The notes under the pieces were generated by a model. It saw nothing but the letters and a program-made list of their open reading frames with translations. It was not told where the DNA came from and did no database searches. Below are positions 33,341-41,004 of a stretch of 64,000 bases of DNA, in pieces. A program made the position numbers and the translations under genes. The stretch's first letter is position 1. Each line of letters begins with the position of its first letter. Origin of the DNA: Pantoea endophytica (GTDB lineage Bacteria > Pseudomonadota > Gammaproteobacteria > Enterobacterales > Enterobacteriaceae); contig NZ_PJRT01000032.1 in the NCBI RefSeq assembly GCF_002858935.1, positions 54,796 to 118,795 of the forward strand, given 5' to 3'.

Positions 33341-34063
33341 GTGAACGATCTCTATACCGCCGATGGCGTGATGGATAAACATTCGCTCTGGCAGCGCTAC
33401 GTTCCTCTGGTGCGGCATGAAGCGCTGCGCCTGCAGGTTCGTTTGCCAGCCAGCGTTGAGCTTGACGATCTGCTGCAGGCCGGTGGCATTGGCTTATTAA
33501 ATGCCGTGGAGCGCTACGATGCGCTACAGGGCACCGCCTTTACTACCTACGCCGTGCAGCGTATCCGGGGAGCAATGCTGGATGAGCTGCGCAGTCGCGA
33601 CTGGGCACCACGCAGCGTACGCAGAAATGCGCGCGAAGTGGCAGGTGCCATGCATCAGGTAGAACAAGCGTTGGGGCGCTCGGCTACTGAGCAGGAAGTG
33701 GCTGAGCGACTGAATGTTTCGCTGGAGGAGTATCGGCAGATTCTGCTCGATACCAACAACAGCCAACTCTTCTCCTACGACGAGTATCGGGAAGAACACG
33801 GCGACAGTGCGGAGCTGGTGACGGAGGGGCATGAGGAAGCCAACCCGCTTCATCAGTTGTTGGAAGGAAACCTACGTGACCGCGTGATTGAAGCGATTGA
33901 GGCCTTGCCTGAACGTGAAAAACTCGTGCTCACACTGTACTACCAGGAAGAACTGAACCTGAAGGAGATTGGCGCGGTGCTGGAAGTGGGGGAATCCCGC
34001 GTCAGTCAACTGCACAGTCAGGCGATCAAACGCCTGCGTGCCCGATTATCGGGGGCGCGCTAA
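33341..34063 (+). CDS. fliA: Flagellar sigma factor FliA (sigma-28)
   Basis: A 240-residue protein from a GTG start, as in E. coli. Regions 2, 3 and 4 are complete: Asp-Asp-Leu-Leu-Gln-Ala-Gly-Gly-Ile-Gly-Leu near residue 43, Arg-Ile-Arg-Gly-Ala-Met-Leu-Asp-Glu-Leu-Arg near 75, and Leu-Pro-Glu-Arg-Glu-Lys-Leu-Val-Leu-Thr near 190 with a C-terminal helix-turn-helix. It directs late flagellar and chemotaxis genes, here fliC, fliD and the chemoreceptor operon, and itself. Confidence 0.98.
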   Translation: MNDLYTADGVMDKHSLWQRYVPLVRHEALRLQVRLPASVELDDLLQAGGIGLLNAVERYDALQGTAFTTYAVQRIRGAMLDELRSRDWAPRSVRRNAREVAGAMHQVEQALGRSATEQEVAERLNVSLEEYRQILLDTNNSQLFSYDEYREEHGDSAELVTEGHEEANPLHQLLEGNLRDRVIEAIEALPEREKLVLTLYYQEELNLKEIGAVLEVGESRVSQLHSQAIKRLRARLSGAR

Positions 34064-34114
34064 CAGTCTCAGTTCCTGGCGATCGAAAAAAACAATAAAA
34101 CCGGGGACTCAGCA

Positions 34115-34618
34115 ATGGGAGCCAAAGTTAAAGCCAGACCGTTAAGTCGCTATCTTAAAGACTATAAGCACAGCCAAAGCAATTGTTCACACTGTGGCAA
34201 AGTTTTAGATCGTATGGCGTTAGTCTTTCGCGGCCAGATCATCAATAAAGAGGCCATCGCACGCATGGACCAAATGATTGACGATCAGGTGTGGATGAAA
34301 CTCCAGCCAGAATTGACCGCCTTGTGTCGTTTCTGCAGCGATATATTTTGTAATACCCATCCGAATTACTTCGACATTATGGCGTTTAAGCAATACCTGT
34401 TTGAGCAGACCGAGATGAGCCACAGTACCATACGTGAGTATGTGGTACGTTTGCGTCGGCTTGATGACATGCTGAAGGCGAAAAATTTCCCGGCCGATCG
34501 TTTACGGGGCAATAGCTGGCATGAATGTCTGGAGAACGATCTGCCTGATGCGGGCAATAACAATTACCGCATCGCACTGCGCAAATATGACCAGTTTTTA
34601 GGCTGGCAGCAGGGCTGA
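34115..34618 (+). CDS. fliZ: FliZ flagellar and stress-gene regulator
   Basis: A 167-residue protein that follows fliA by 51 bp in the same operon. It matches E. coli FliZ: Arg-Pro-Leu-Ser-Arg-Tyr-Leu-Lys-Asp near residue 8, Cys-x-x-Cys-x-Lys-x-Leu-Asp-Arg, a Cys-Arg-Phe-Cys near 68 and Phe-Glu-Gln-Thr-Glu-Met-Ser near 94 with an integrase-core-like N-terminal domain. The C-terminus is shorter by about 16 residues. FliZ promotes flagellar expression and blocks RpoS-dependent promoters. Confidence 0.95.
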   Translation: MGAKVKARPLSRYLKDYKHSQSNCSHCGKVLDRMALVFRGQIINKEAIARMDQMIDDQVWMKLQPELTALCRFCSDIFCNTHPNYFDIMAFKQYLFEQTEMSHSTIREYVVRLRRLDDMLKAKNFPADRLRGNSWHECLENDLPDAGNNNYRIALRKYDQFLGWQQG

Positions 34619-34629
34619 GGGTGATCCCA

Positions 34630-34663
34630 CCCTTGTTGTTGTCGAGCATGACAGCAACAAGGG
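34630..34663 (+). terminator. Hairpin between fliZ and dcyD
   Basis: CCCTTGTTG and CAACAAGGG form a 9-bp stem, without a T run. Probably an attenuating or mRNA-stabilising hairpin. Confidence 0.5.
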
Positions 34664-34749
34664 CAGCACGCGGTGAATTCCGGGTGCGACTTTTCTCATC
34701 TTCTGCAACACTGTATGGATAACTGCACATTGCCCGAATGGAGGCTGCA

Positions 34750-35736
34750 TTGTCCTTACATCTTCTGCACCAGTTTCCCCGTCTTGAATTACTCGGTGCA
34801 CCTACGCCGCTTGAGCATTTGCCCCGGCTTTCTGACTATCTTGGTCGCGATATCTTTATTAAGCGCGATGACTTCACGCCGGTTGCCCTCGGCGGTAACA
34901 AACTGCGTAAACTCGAATTCCTGGCTGCGGATGCGCTGCGCGAGGGCGCGGATGTGCTGCTGACGGCGGGCGCCATTCAATCTAACCATGTGCGTCAAAC
35001 CGCCGCCGTGGCGGCGAAGCTCGGCCTGAAGTGCGTGGCGCTGCTGGAAAACCCGATTGGCACCACGTCAGAAAACTACCTCAGCAACGGCAATCGCCTG
35101 ATGCTTGATTTGATGGATGTGGAAATCGTCATGGTTGATGCGCTGCACAATCCCACTGAACAGCTGGCCGCTGGGGCCGAACACCTCGAAGCGCAGGGAT
35201 TCCGCCCGTATATTGTACCGGTCGGAGGTTCCAATGCGCTCGGTGCGCTCGGCTACGTTGAGTGCGCGCAGGAGATTGCGCATCAAAGCGAAGGCGTGGT
35301 GGATTTTGCCGCGGTGGTGGTCGCTTCCGGCAGCGCCGGCACGCACGCGGGCCTGGCGGTGGGTCTGGAACAGCTGCTGCCCGAAACCGAATTGGTCGGC
35401 GTTACCGTGTCGCGCAAAGTTGAGGCGCAGTTGCCGGTGGTGGAGCGCATTCGCAGCGCGCTGGCTGAGCAGCTGGAAGTGCAGGCCAAAGCGCCGATCA
35501 CCTTGTGGGATGATTACTTCGCGCCGCGTTACGGCGAGCCAAACGATGAGGGCATGGCGGCGGTGAAACTGCTGGCGCGACTGGAAGGCATCATGCTCGA
35601 TCCGGTCTACACCGGCAAAGCGATGGCGGGATTAATCGATGGCATTGCGCAAAATCGCTTCCGTCGTGAAGGTCCGCTGCTGTTCGTTCATACCGGGGGA
35701 TCGCCGGCGTTATTTGCTTATCACCCTTCGGTCTGA
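34750..35736 (+). CDS. dcyD: D-cysteine desulfhydrase
   Basis: Start placed at the TTG at 34750, 5 bp after a GGAGG site. This gives 328 residues, the E. coli DcyD length, and aligns with its N-terminus. The ATG at 34738 overlaps that ribosome site. It is a PLP fold type II enzyme: the PLP lysine lies in Gly-Gly-Asn-Lys-Leu-Arg-Lys-Leu near residue 50, and the phosphate-binding loop near residue 190 contains Ser-Gly-Ser-Ala-Gly-Thr. It degrades D-cysteine to pyruvate, ammonia and sulfide. It is followed by the cystine uptake genes, as in E. coli. Confidence 0.93.
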   Translation: MSLHLLHQFPRLELLGAPTPLEHLPRLSDYLGRDIFIKRDDFTPVALGGNKLRKLEFLAADALREGADVLLTAGAIQSNHVRQTAAVAAKLGLKCVALLENPIGTTSENYLSNGNRLMLDLMDVEIVMVDALHNPTEQLAAGAEHLEAQGFRPYIVPVGGSNALGALGYVECAQEIAHQSEGVVDFAAVVVASGSAGTHAGLAVGLEQLLPETELVGVTVSRKVEAQLPVVERIRSALAEQLEVQAKAPITLWDDYFAPRYGEPNDEGMAAVKLLARLEGIMLDPVYTGKAMAGLIDGIAQNRFRREGPLLFVHTGGSPALFAYHPSV

Positions 35737-35841
35737 GACAGAACGTAAAAACGGTTTATAATCCAGCGGTTATTCAAACGGTCGCCGTCGAGGGCGGCCT
35801 GACAAAGCACACAACAACACATCACAATAAATGGGGTAAAC

Positions 35842-36642
35842 ATGACTTTCTCTCCAATTCGTCGCCAAATGGTGATGGGCATGATGGCGGTCGCGCTGGT
35901 TGCGGGCGTTAACGTTAAATCCTTTGCCGCTGAAGATTTGCTGGCAAAAGTAAAGAGTAAAGGCGAGCTACGCGTCGGTCTGGAAGGCACTTATCCGCCG
36001 TTCAGTTTCCAGGATGAAAAAGGCCAGTTGACCGGCTTCGAAGTGGAGTTCGCGCAGGCGCTGGCTCAACACCTTGGCGTGAAAGCCGATCTGCGTCCGA
36101 CCAAATGGGACGGCATGCTGGCGTCGCTGGATTCCAAACGCATCGACGTGGTGATCAATCAGGTCACCATCTCGCCAGAGCGTAAGAAAAAGTATGACTT
36201 CTCTACGCCGTACACCATTTCTGGCGTGCAGGCGCTGACGCTGAAGAAAAACGCAGCGACCGTCACCAAGCCAGACGATCTGGCCGGCAAGAAAGTCGGC
36301 GTCGGTCTCGGTTCCAACTACGAACAGTGGCTGAAGGATAATGTGCCGAAAGCCGATGTGCGTACCTATGATGATGACCCAACCAAGTATCAGGATCTGC
36401 GTTCAGGCCGTTTAGACGCCATTCTGGTTGACCGCCTGGCGGCGCTGGATCTGGTGAAGAAAACCGGCGACACCATGGCGGTAGCGGGCCCGGCCTTCTC
36501 CCGCCTGGAATCGGGCGTGGCGCTGCGTAAAGGCAATGACGATCTGCTGAAAGCGATCGACTCCGCCATCGCGGACATGCAGAAAGATGGCTCGCTGAGC
36601 AAACTGTCTGAAAAATGGTTCGGCGCGGACGTCACTAAATAA
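35842..36642 (+). CDS. tcyJ: L-cystine-binding protein
   Basis: A 266-residue periplasmic protein with a signal peptide ending Ser-Phe-Ala-Ala near residue 30. It has the amino-acid-binding family layout: Gly-Glu-Leu-Arg-Val-Gly-Leu-Glu-Gly-Thr-Tyr-Pro-Pro-Phe near residue 44 and Phe-Glu-Val-Glu-Phe-Ala near 71. It is the E. coli FliY/TcyJ orthologue by sequence and context (dcyD upstream, permease and ATPase downstream). It binds cystine for ABC import. Its stop overlaps the next start. Confidence 0.95.
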   Translation: MTFSPIRRQMVMGMMAVALVAGVNVKSFAAEDLLAKVKSKGELRVGLEGTYPPFSFQDEKGQLTGFEVEFAQALAQHLGVKADLRPTKWDGMLASLDSKRIDVVINQVTISPERKKKYDFSTPYTISGVQALTLKKNAATVTKPDDLAGKKVGVGLGSNYEQWLKDNVPKADVRTYDDDPTKYQDLRSGRLDAILVDRLAALDLVKKTGDTMAVAGPAFSRLESGVALRKGNDDLLKAIDSAIADMQKDGSLSKLSEKWFGADVTK

Positions 36643-37310
36643 TGCAGGAAAGCTTACAACTGGTGCTGGATTCAGCACCATTTTTACTGAAAGGCGCGCT
36701 GTTCACGCTGCAGCTGAGTATCGGCGGGATGTTCTTCGGCCTGATACTCGGCTTCGTGCTGGCGTTGATGCGCCTGTCACACTTCTGGCCGATCAACTGG
36801 CTGGCACGCATCTACGTGTCGATTTTCCGTGGCACGCCGCTCATCGCCCAACTGTTTATGATCTATTACGGACTGCCGCAGTTTGGTATCGAGCTGGATC
36901 CGATTCCGTCGGCGATGATAGGTCTGTCGCTGAATACCGCCGCTTACGCCTCTGAATCGCTGCGTGGTGCGATTGCCGCGATTGAGCGCGGGCAGTGGGA
37001 AGCCGCTGCCAGCATCGGCATGACGCCTTGGCAAACGCTGCGTCGCGTGATCCTGCCGCAGGCCGCGCGCACTGCGCTGCCGCCGCTGGGCAACAGCTTT
37101 ATCAGCCTGGTGAAAGATACCTCGCTGGCCGCCACCATTCAGGTGCCGGAGCTGTTCCGTCAGGCGCAGCTGATCACCTCACGTACGCTGGAAGTGTTCA
37201 CCATGTATCTGGCGGCCTCGCTGATTTACTGGGTGATGGCGACCGTGCTGTCGGCGTTGCAAAATCGCCTGGAAGCGCATGTGAATCGACAGGATCGGGA
37301 GGGCAAATGA
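36642..37310 (+). CDS. tcyL: L-cystine ABC transporter permease
   Basis: A 222-residue membrane protein with five hydrophobic segments and the permease motif Glu-Ala-Ala-x-Ser-Ile-Gly-Met-Thr-Pro near residue 127. It overlaps tcyJ by 1 bp and the ATPase gene by 4 bp. It forms the homodimeric channel of the cystine importer and is the orthologue of E. coli YecS/TcyL. Confidence 0.95.
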   Translation: MQESLQLVLDSAPFLLKGALFTLQLSIGGMFFGLILGFVLALMRLSHFWPINWLARIYVSIFRGTPLIAQLFMIYYGLPQFGIELDPIPSAMIGLSLNTAAYASESLRGAIAAIERGQWEAAASIGMTPWQTLRRVILPQAARTALPPLGNSFISLVKDTSLAATIQVPELFRQAQLITSRTLEVFTMYLAASLIYWVMATVLSALQNRLEAHVNRQDREGK

Positions 37311-38059
37311 GTGCAATTGAAGTCCGTCAGCTGGTGAAGCAGTTTCACGGCCAGACGGTGCTGCACGGCATCGATCTCGACGTGGCACCAGGCGAAGTGG
37401 TGGCCATTATCGGGCCAAGCGGCTCCGGTAAAACCACGCTGCTGCGCAGTATCAATTTGCTGGAAGTGCCGGAAAGCGGACGTATCAAAGTTGGCGATAT
37501 TGCCATTGATGCGGCGCTCGGACTCAACAAGCAGAAGCAGCTGGTGCGCCAGTTGCGTCAGCAGGTTGGCTTTGTGTTCCAGAACTTCAATCTGTTCCCG
37601 CACCGCTCGGTGCTGGAGAACATCATTGAAGGGCCGGTGATCGTCAAGGGCGAGCCGAAGGCGGAAGCCATCGCACGTGCGCGCAGTTTGCTGGAGAAAG
37701 TGGGATTGCACGGCAAGGAAGAGAGTTTTCCACGTCGTCTCTCCGGCGGACAGCAGCAGCGTGTGGCGATTGCTCGCGCGCTGGCGATGCGTCCGGAAGT
37801 GATTCTGTTTGATGAGCCGACCTCGGCGCTTGATCCTGAGCTGGTGGGCGAGGTGCTCAACACCATTCGCGCGCTGGCGCAGGAGAAACGCACCATGGTG
37901 ATCGTCACCCATGAGATGAGCTTTGCGCGCGACGTCGCGGATCGCGCCATCTTTATGGATCAGGGACGCATCGTGGAGCAGGGCGCAGCAAAAGCGCTGT
38001 TCAGCAATCCTCAACAGGCACGTACCCGGCAATTTCTCGACAAGTTTCTTAACCAATAA
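37307..38059 (+). CDS. tcyN: L-cystine ABC transporter ATPase
   Basis: Started at the ATG at 37307, overlapping the permease stop as ATGA, giving 250 residues; the frame open from 36995 is only a shadow of the permease. Walker A is Gly-Pro-Ser-Gly-Ser-Gly-Lys-Thr-Thr near residue 37. The signature Leu-Ser-Gly-Gly-Gln-Gln-Gln-Arg lies near 145, and Walker B Val-Ile-Leu-Phe-Asp-Glu-Pro-Thr-Ser near 165. It powers cystine import. A clear terminator follows. Confidence 0.96.
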   Translation: MSAIEVRQLVKQFHGQTVLHGIDLDVAPGEVVAIIGPSGSGKTTLLRSINLLEVPESGRIKVGDIAIDAALGLNKQKQLVRQLRQQVGFVFQNFNLFPHRSVLENIIEGPVIVKGEPKAEAIARARSLLEKVGLHGKEESFPRRLSGGQQQRVAIARALAMRPEVILFDEPTSALDPELVGEVLNTIRALAQEKRTMVIVTHEMSFARDVADRAIFMDQGRIVEQGAAKALFSNPQQARTRQFLDKFLNQ

Positions 38060-38064
38060 TCTTC

Positions 38065-38095
38065 AGCGTCGCCTGATAAGGGCGACGCTTTTCTT
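38065..38095 (+). terminator. Rho-independent terminator after tcyN
   Basis: AGCGTCGCC / TGATAAG / GGCGACGCT followed by TTTTC. Confidence 0.9.
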
Positions 38096-38295
38096 CTCTC
38101 TCCCGGTATTTTTCTTCTCAGTATTTTCCTAAAGTTAATTTATCTGACTTTAATAACTTTATGAATTTTAACGTTTAAATTTCAGCAGCATCCTGCGCGA
38201 CTTAGGGTGATTTCTTATTAGGAAAGTCCCGATTGAGACATCTTTGTAAATATAAATAATTCTTTACAAATTCATGGCGCAATTAGGACATAGCA

Positions 38296-39384
38296 ATGAC
38301 AACTGCCAGGAAAGAGGTCCTGTGGATCAACACGCTCAAAGGGGGCTGCATTTTGATGGTGGTATTACACCACTCCATCATCACCACGTTCGCGCCTTCG
38401 CTGCATCATCTCACGGCTGGGCTGATGCCAGCGCACTGGTGGGTGGCGTTTAACACCTATCTGTCGCCGCTGCGCATGCCGGCCTTCTTTTTTGTCTCCG
38501 GTTTGCTGGCTGCCAGTTCAATCACCAAAAAGAGCTGGAAAGAGGTGTTCACCAAGAAGTTCAGCAACATCGTCTATCTCTACCTGCTGTGGGGCGTCAT
38601 TCAGTGGCTGAGCATTCACTACATCTCCACCCATCTCGGGGAGCGGCTCTCCAGCACTAAAAACGCCGCCTATGCGGACACGCCGTTTGAGTTCGTTAAG
38701 CTGCTGATGACCTCAATGACCAGCCTCTGGTATCTCTACGCGCTGGCCGGATTCTTCCTGTTCACCAAGCTGTTCCACAAACAGAAGATGGCCTTGATGG
38801 CGCTGGCGATTGTCGCGACTTACGCCGCGCAGTTTAGCCTGATTCCCGGCTGGGGACCCGCCAGCGTGGCGCAGAACTATCTCTATTTCCTGCTCGGCGT
38901 GTTCTTCAGCCAGGCGTTGATCGAGTTGAGCGAACTGAAGCGTCAGCACTGGTTGATGCTGGGCGGCATTGCGCTGATTGGCCTGCTGCACCATGTCGGC
39001 GGCATCTATAAGAATCCGTTCTATAGCTTGCTGACCATCGTGTTTGGCATTGTGCTGTGCCGCTTGCTCAATGAACATTTCAATATGGCGTGGCTCAACT
39101 GGATTGGCCGTAACACGCTGCAAATCTACGTGCTGCACCGCATCTTTATTGAGCTGCTGGGGCTGAGTGCGATTGTGCTGGCGGTGCATTATGGTTGGTT
39201 TGACCATACCCTCTTTAGCTGGGCATGGGCGCTACTGATGCCAATTATCGGCGTTGCGTTGTGTACCAGTATTTCGTTGTTGGTGTGGACGCTGCTCAAC
39301 CGTGGTCCGGGCCGCATGCTGTTTCTCTATCCGCGCCTGCTGCGCAAACCTGCGCTCGAAAGCAAAAGCGCACCGCTGCAATAA
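38296..39384 (+). CDS. Membrane acyltransferase, tandem copy 1
   Basis: A 362-residue acyltransferase-3 family protein with about ten membrane segments. The family His is in Val-Leu-His-His-Ser near residue 24, and Pro-Ala-Phe-Phe-Phe-Val-Ser-Gly near 60 is the second signature. A late Trp-Ile-Gly-Arg-Asn-Thr-Leu-Gln-Ile-Tyr-Val-Leu-His-Arg motif is shared with the next gene. It probably moves acetyl or succinyl groups onto an envelope glycan or exopolysaccharide. The acceptor cannot be told from sequence. It stands alone with a 236-bp upstream gap. Confidence 0.88.
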   Translation: MTTARKEVLWINTLKGGCILMVVLHHSIITTFAPSLHHLTAGLMPAHWWVAFNTYLSPLRMPAFFFVSGLLAASSITKKSWKEVFTKKFSNIVYLYLLWGVIQWLSIHYISTHLGERLSSTKNAAYADTPFEFVKLLMTSMTSLWYLYALAGFFLFTKLFHKQKMALMALAIVATYAAQFSLIPGWGPASVAQNYLYFLLGVFFSQALIELSELKRQHWLMLGGIALIGLLHHVGGIYKNPFYSLLTIVFGIVLCRLLNEHFNMAWLNWIGRNTLQIYVLHRIFIELLGLSAIVLAVHYGWFDHTLFSWAWALLMPIIGVALCTSISLLVWTLLNRGPGRMLFLYPRLLRKPALESKSAPLQ

Positions 39385-39406
39385 CTTTGTTGATCACGCG
39401 CCGCAC

Positions 39407-39456
39407 ATTCCGTAGCGGCGCAATTCATTGCGCGATAAATCACGCCGCTACGGAAT
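39407..39456. repeat. Palindromic intergenic repeat, copy 3
   Basis: Perfect 14-bp arms ATTCCGTAGCGGCG and CGCCGCTACGGAAT around a CAATTCATTGCGCGATAAATCA centre, right after the first acyltransferase. Best-preserved copy of the family. Confidence 0.85.
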
Positions 39457-39851
39457 GCGCGGTAATAAATCGCTTAGCACAACGCTAATATCGCTGCTTA
39501 TCCATTTGCCACATTAAATAAATCCACATTTAGAATTTGAATTTAATCTGGCATAAGAAAGGGTGGATTGTTCTTAATTTACTTGCGCGACAACGATCAC
39601 ACTTATTTTACTTAATCATCTTTTAGTGACTCAAATTAAGACAAATTTCCTTAGCCTGCTCAGGGTTCTATTTTTGTCTGGATGTGTAAAGTATTGTTAT
39701 AACAGGACCACAAAAAAACATTTAGGACTTTCGCTACATCATGCCCGCCCTGCCTGTTGAATAATCGTTTAATAATCATAAATGCTACAACGCTTATTTC
39801 CTCATCCTTCTTCTTTAAGACCTACACAGCAACAGCAGCGGGAGTCATCAT
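39457..39851. other. AT-rich intergenic region upstream of the second acyltransferase
   Basis: About 395 bp without a convincing gene. TTAGGACTTTCGCTA near 39721 resembles TTAGGAAAGTCCCGA near 38218 upstream of the first copy; both loosely recall RcsB-type boxes. A GGGAG-type ribosome site precedes the start at 39852. Confidence 0.4.
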
Positions 39852-40934
39852 ATGAATAACGCCAGGAAAGAAGATATCGCATGGATAAATACCCTCAAGG
39901 GAGCCTGCATATTACTGGTGGTGTTGTATCACACCGTATTACCTGGATTCGAAGGCACGGTGAAATTATTGACGGCAGGTTGGATCCCGGCAGAAATATG
40001 GGTGCAGTTTAATACCGTATTATCGCCGCTGCGTATGCCGGCGTTTTTCTTTGTTTCGGGCTTATTAGCCACTAACGGTATTTTAAATCGGCCGTGGAAA
40101 CAGGTGTTTACCAGTCGCATCACCAACCTGTTTTATCTCTATATTTTGTGGGGCTTTATTCAGTGGTGGTCGATTGTTGGCATCTCCACCGAGATCACCG
40201 GGCAGCGTATTTCACAGAACCTCAACGCGGCGTATGCCGGTTCGCTGCTGGAGTTCTTAAAGCTGACATTCCTCGCCATGAGCACCTCGTGGTATCTCTA
40301 CGGCCTGGCGCTCTATTTCCTGTGCGCCAAGATCTTTAAACAGCAGAAAGTGGCGTTGCTGGTGGTGGCGATTGCGCTCAACTATCTGGCGGTGGAGAAG
40401 ATCATTCCGTATTGGGGGCCACAAAGCGTGGCGCAGTATTTCCTGTTCTTCCTGCTGGGGGCATTCTGGAGCCCGATGATGCTGCGCCTCAGTGAATGGC
40501 GTCGTGACAACATTGTGCCGTGGGCGATATTGGCGGCGGTCTCGGGCCTGCATATCATCTTTGGTCTGGATAAGAGCCTGTTCCTGTGCATCCTTGCGGT
40601 GCTGGGTAGCGTGGCGGCGTGTCGCTGGTTGAACGCGCGTTTCAAGATGAGTTACTTGAATTGGGTTGGGCGCAACACGCTGCAAATTTACGTGATTCAC
40701 CGCATCTTCATTGAGTTCTTCGGTATGTCGGCGATTCTGTTCGCCCAGCGCCATCACCTGTTTGAGCAAGCATGGTTCTCCATTCTGTGGGCCTGTTTCT
40801 ATCCGCTGGCGATTGTTGGCATCTGTTCGCTGTGTTCGGTGGCGGTGTGGCAGGTGACGAATCGTGGATTGGGGCAGTCGCTGTTTGTGTTTCCAACGCT
40901 GATCGGGTTGAAGCGGAATAAGTCTGCGGCCTGA
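39852..40934 (+). CDS. Membrane acyltransferase, tandem copy 2
   Basis: A 360-residue protein that is a clear paralogue of the gene before it. The two share Trp-Ile-Asn-Thr-Leu-Lys-Gly near the N-terminus, Leu-Ser-Pro-Leu-Arg-Met-Pro-Ala-Phe-Phe-Phe-Val-Ser-Gly near residue 56, a Trp-Gly-Pro-x-Ser-Val-Ala-Gln motif near 185 and Asn-Trp-x-Gly-Arg-Asn-Thr-Leu-Gln-Ile-Tyr-Val near 265. The active-site His is in Val-Leu-Tyr-His-Thr, so one of the two His of copy 1 is Tyr here. Both presumably act on surface glycans, possibly with different acceptors. Confidence 0.88.
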   Translation: MNNARKEDIAWINTLKGACILLVVLYHTVLPGFEGTVKLLTAGWIPAEIWVQFNTVLSPLRMPAFFFVSGLLATNGILNRPWKQVFTSRITNLFYLYILWGFIQWWSIVGISTEITGQRISQNLNAAYAGSLLEFLKLTFLAMSTSWYLYGLALYFLCAKIFKQQKVALLVVAIALNYLAVEKIIPYWGPQSVAQYFLFFLLGAFWSPMMLRLSEWRRDNIVPWAILAAVSGLHIIFGLDKSLFLCILAVLGSVAACRWLNARFKMSYLNWVGRNTLQIYVIHRIFIEFFGMSAILFAQRHHLFEQAWFSILWACFYPLAIVGICSLCSVAVWQVTNRGLGQSLFVFPTLIGLKRNKSAA

Positions 40935-40940
40935 AAATTC

Positions 40941-41003
40941 ACGCGATGAATCGCGCCGCTACGAAGTCATGCACTGACTGTAGCGGCGCACTTTATTGCG
41001 CGT
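40941..41003. repeat. Palindromic intergenic repeat, copy 4 (paired arms)
   Basis: ACGCGATGAATCGCGCCGCTAC and the inverted GTAGCGGCGCACTTTATTGCGCG, separated by about 17 bp, between the convergent acyltransferase and putA stops. It may act as a bidirectional transcript end. Confidence 0.8.
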
Positions 41004-41004
41004 C

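Noticed and set aside
36995..37306. N-terminal extension of the cystine transporter ATPase
   Set aside because: It is a shadow frame of the permease gene; the ATGA-overlapping start at 37307 gives the family length.
23034..41003. Recurring GTAGCGGCGC sequences as a CRISPR array
   Set aside because: Copies are kilobases apart and palindromic, with no regular spacers and no cas genes.
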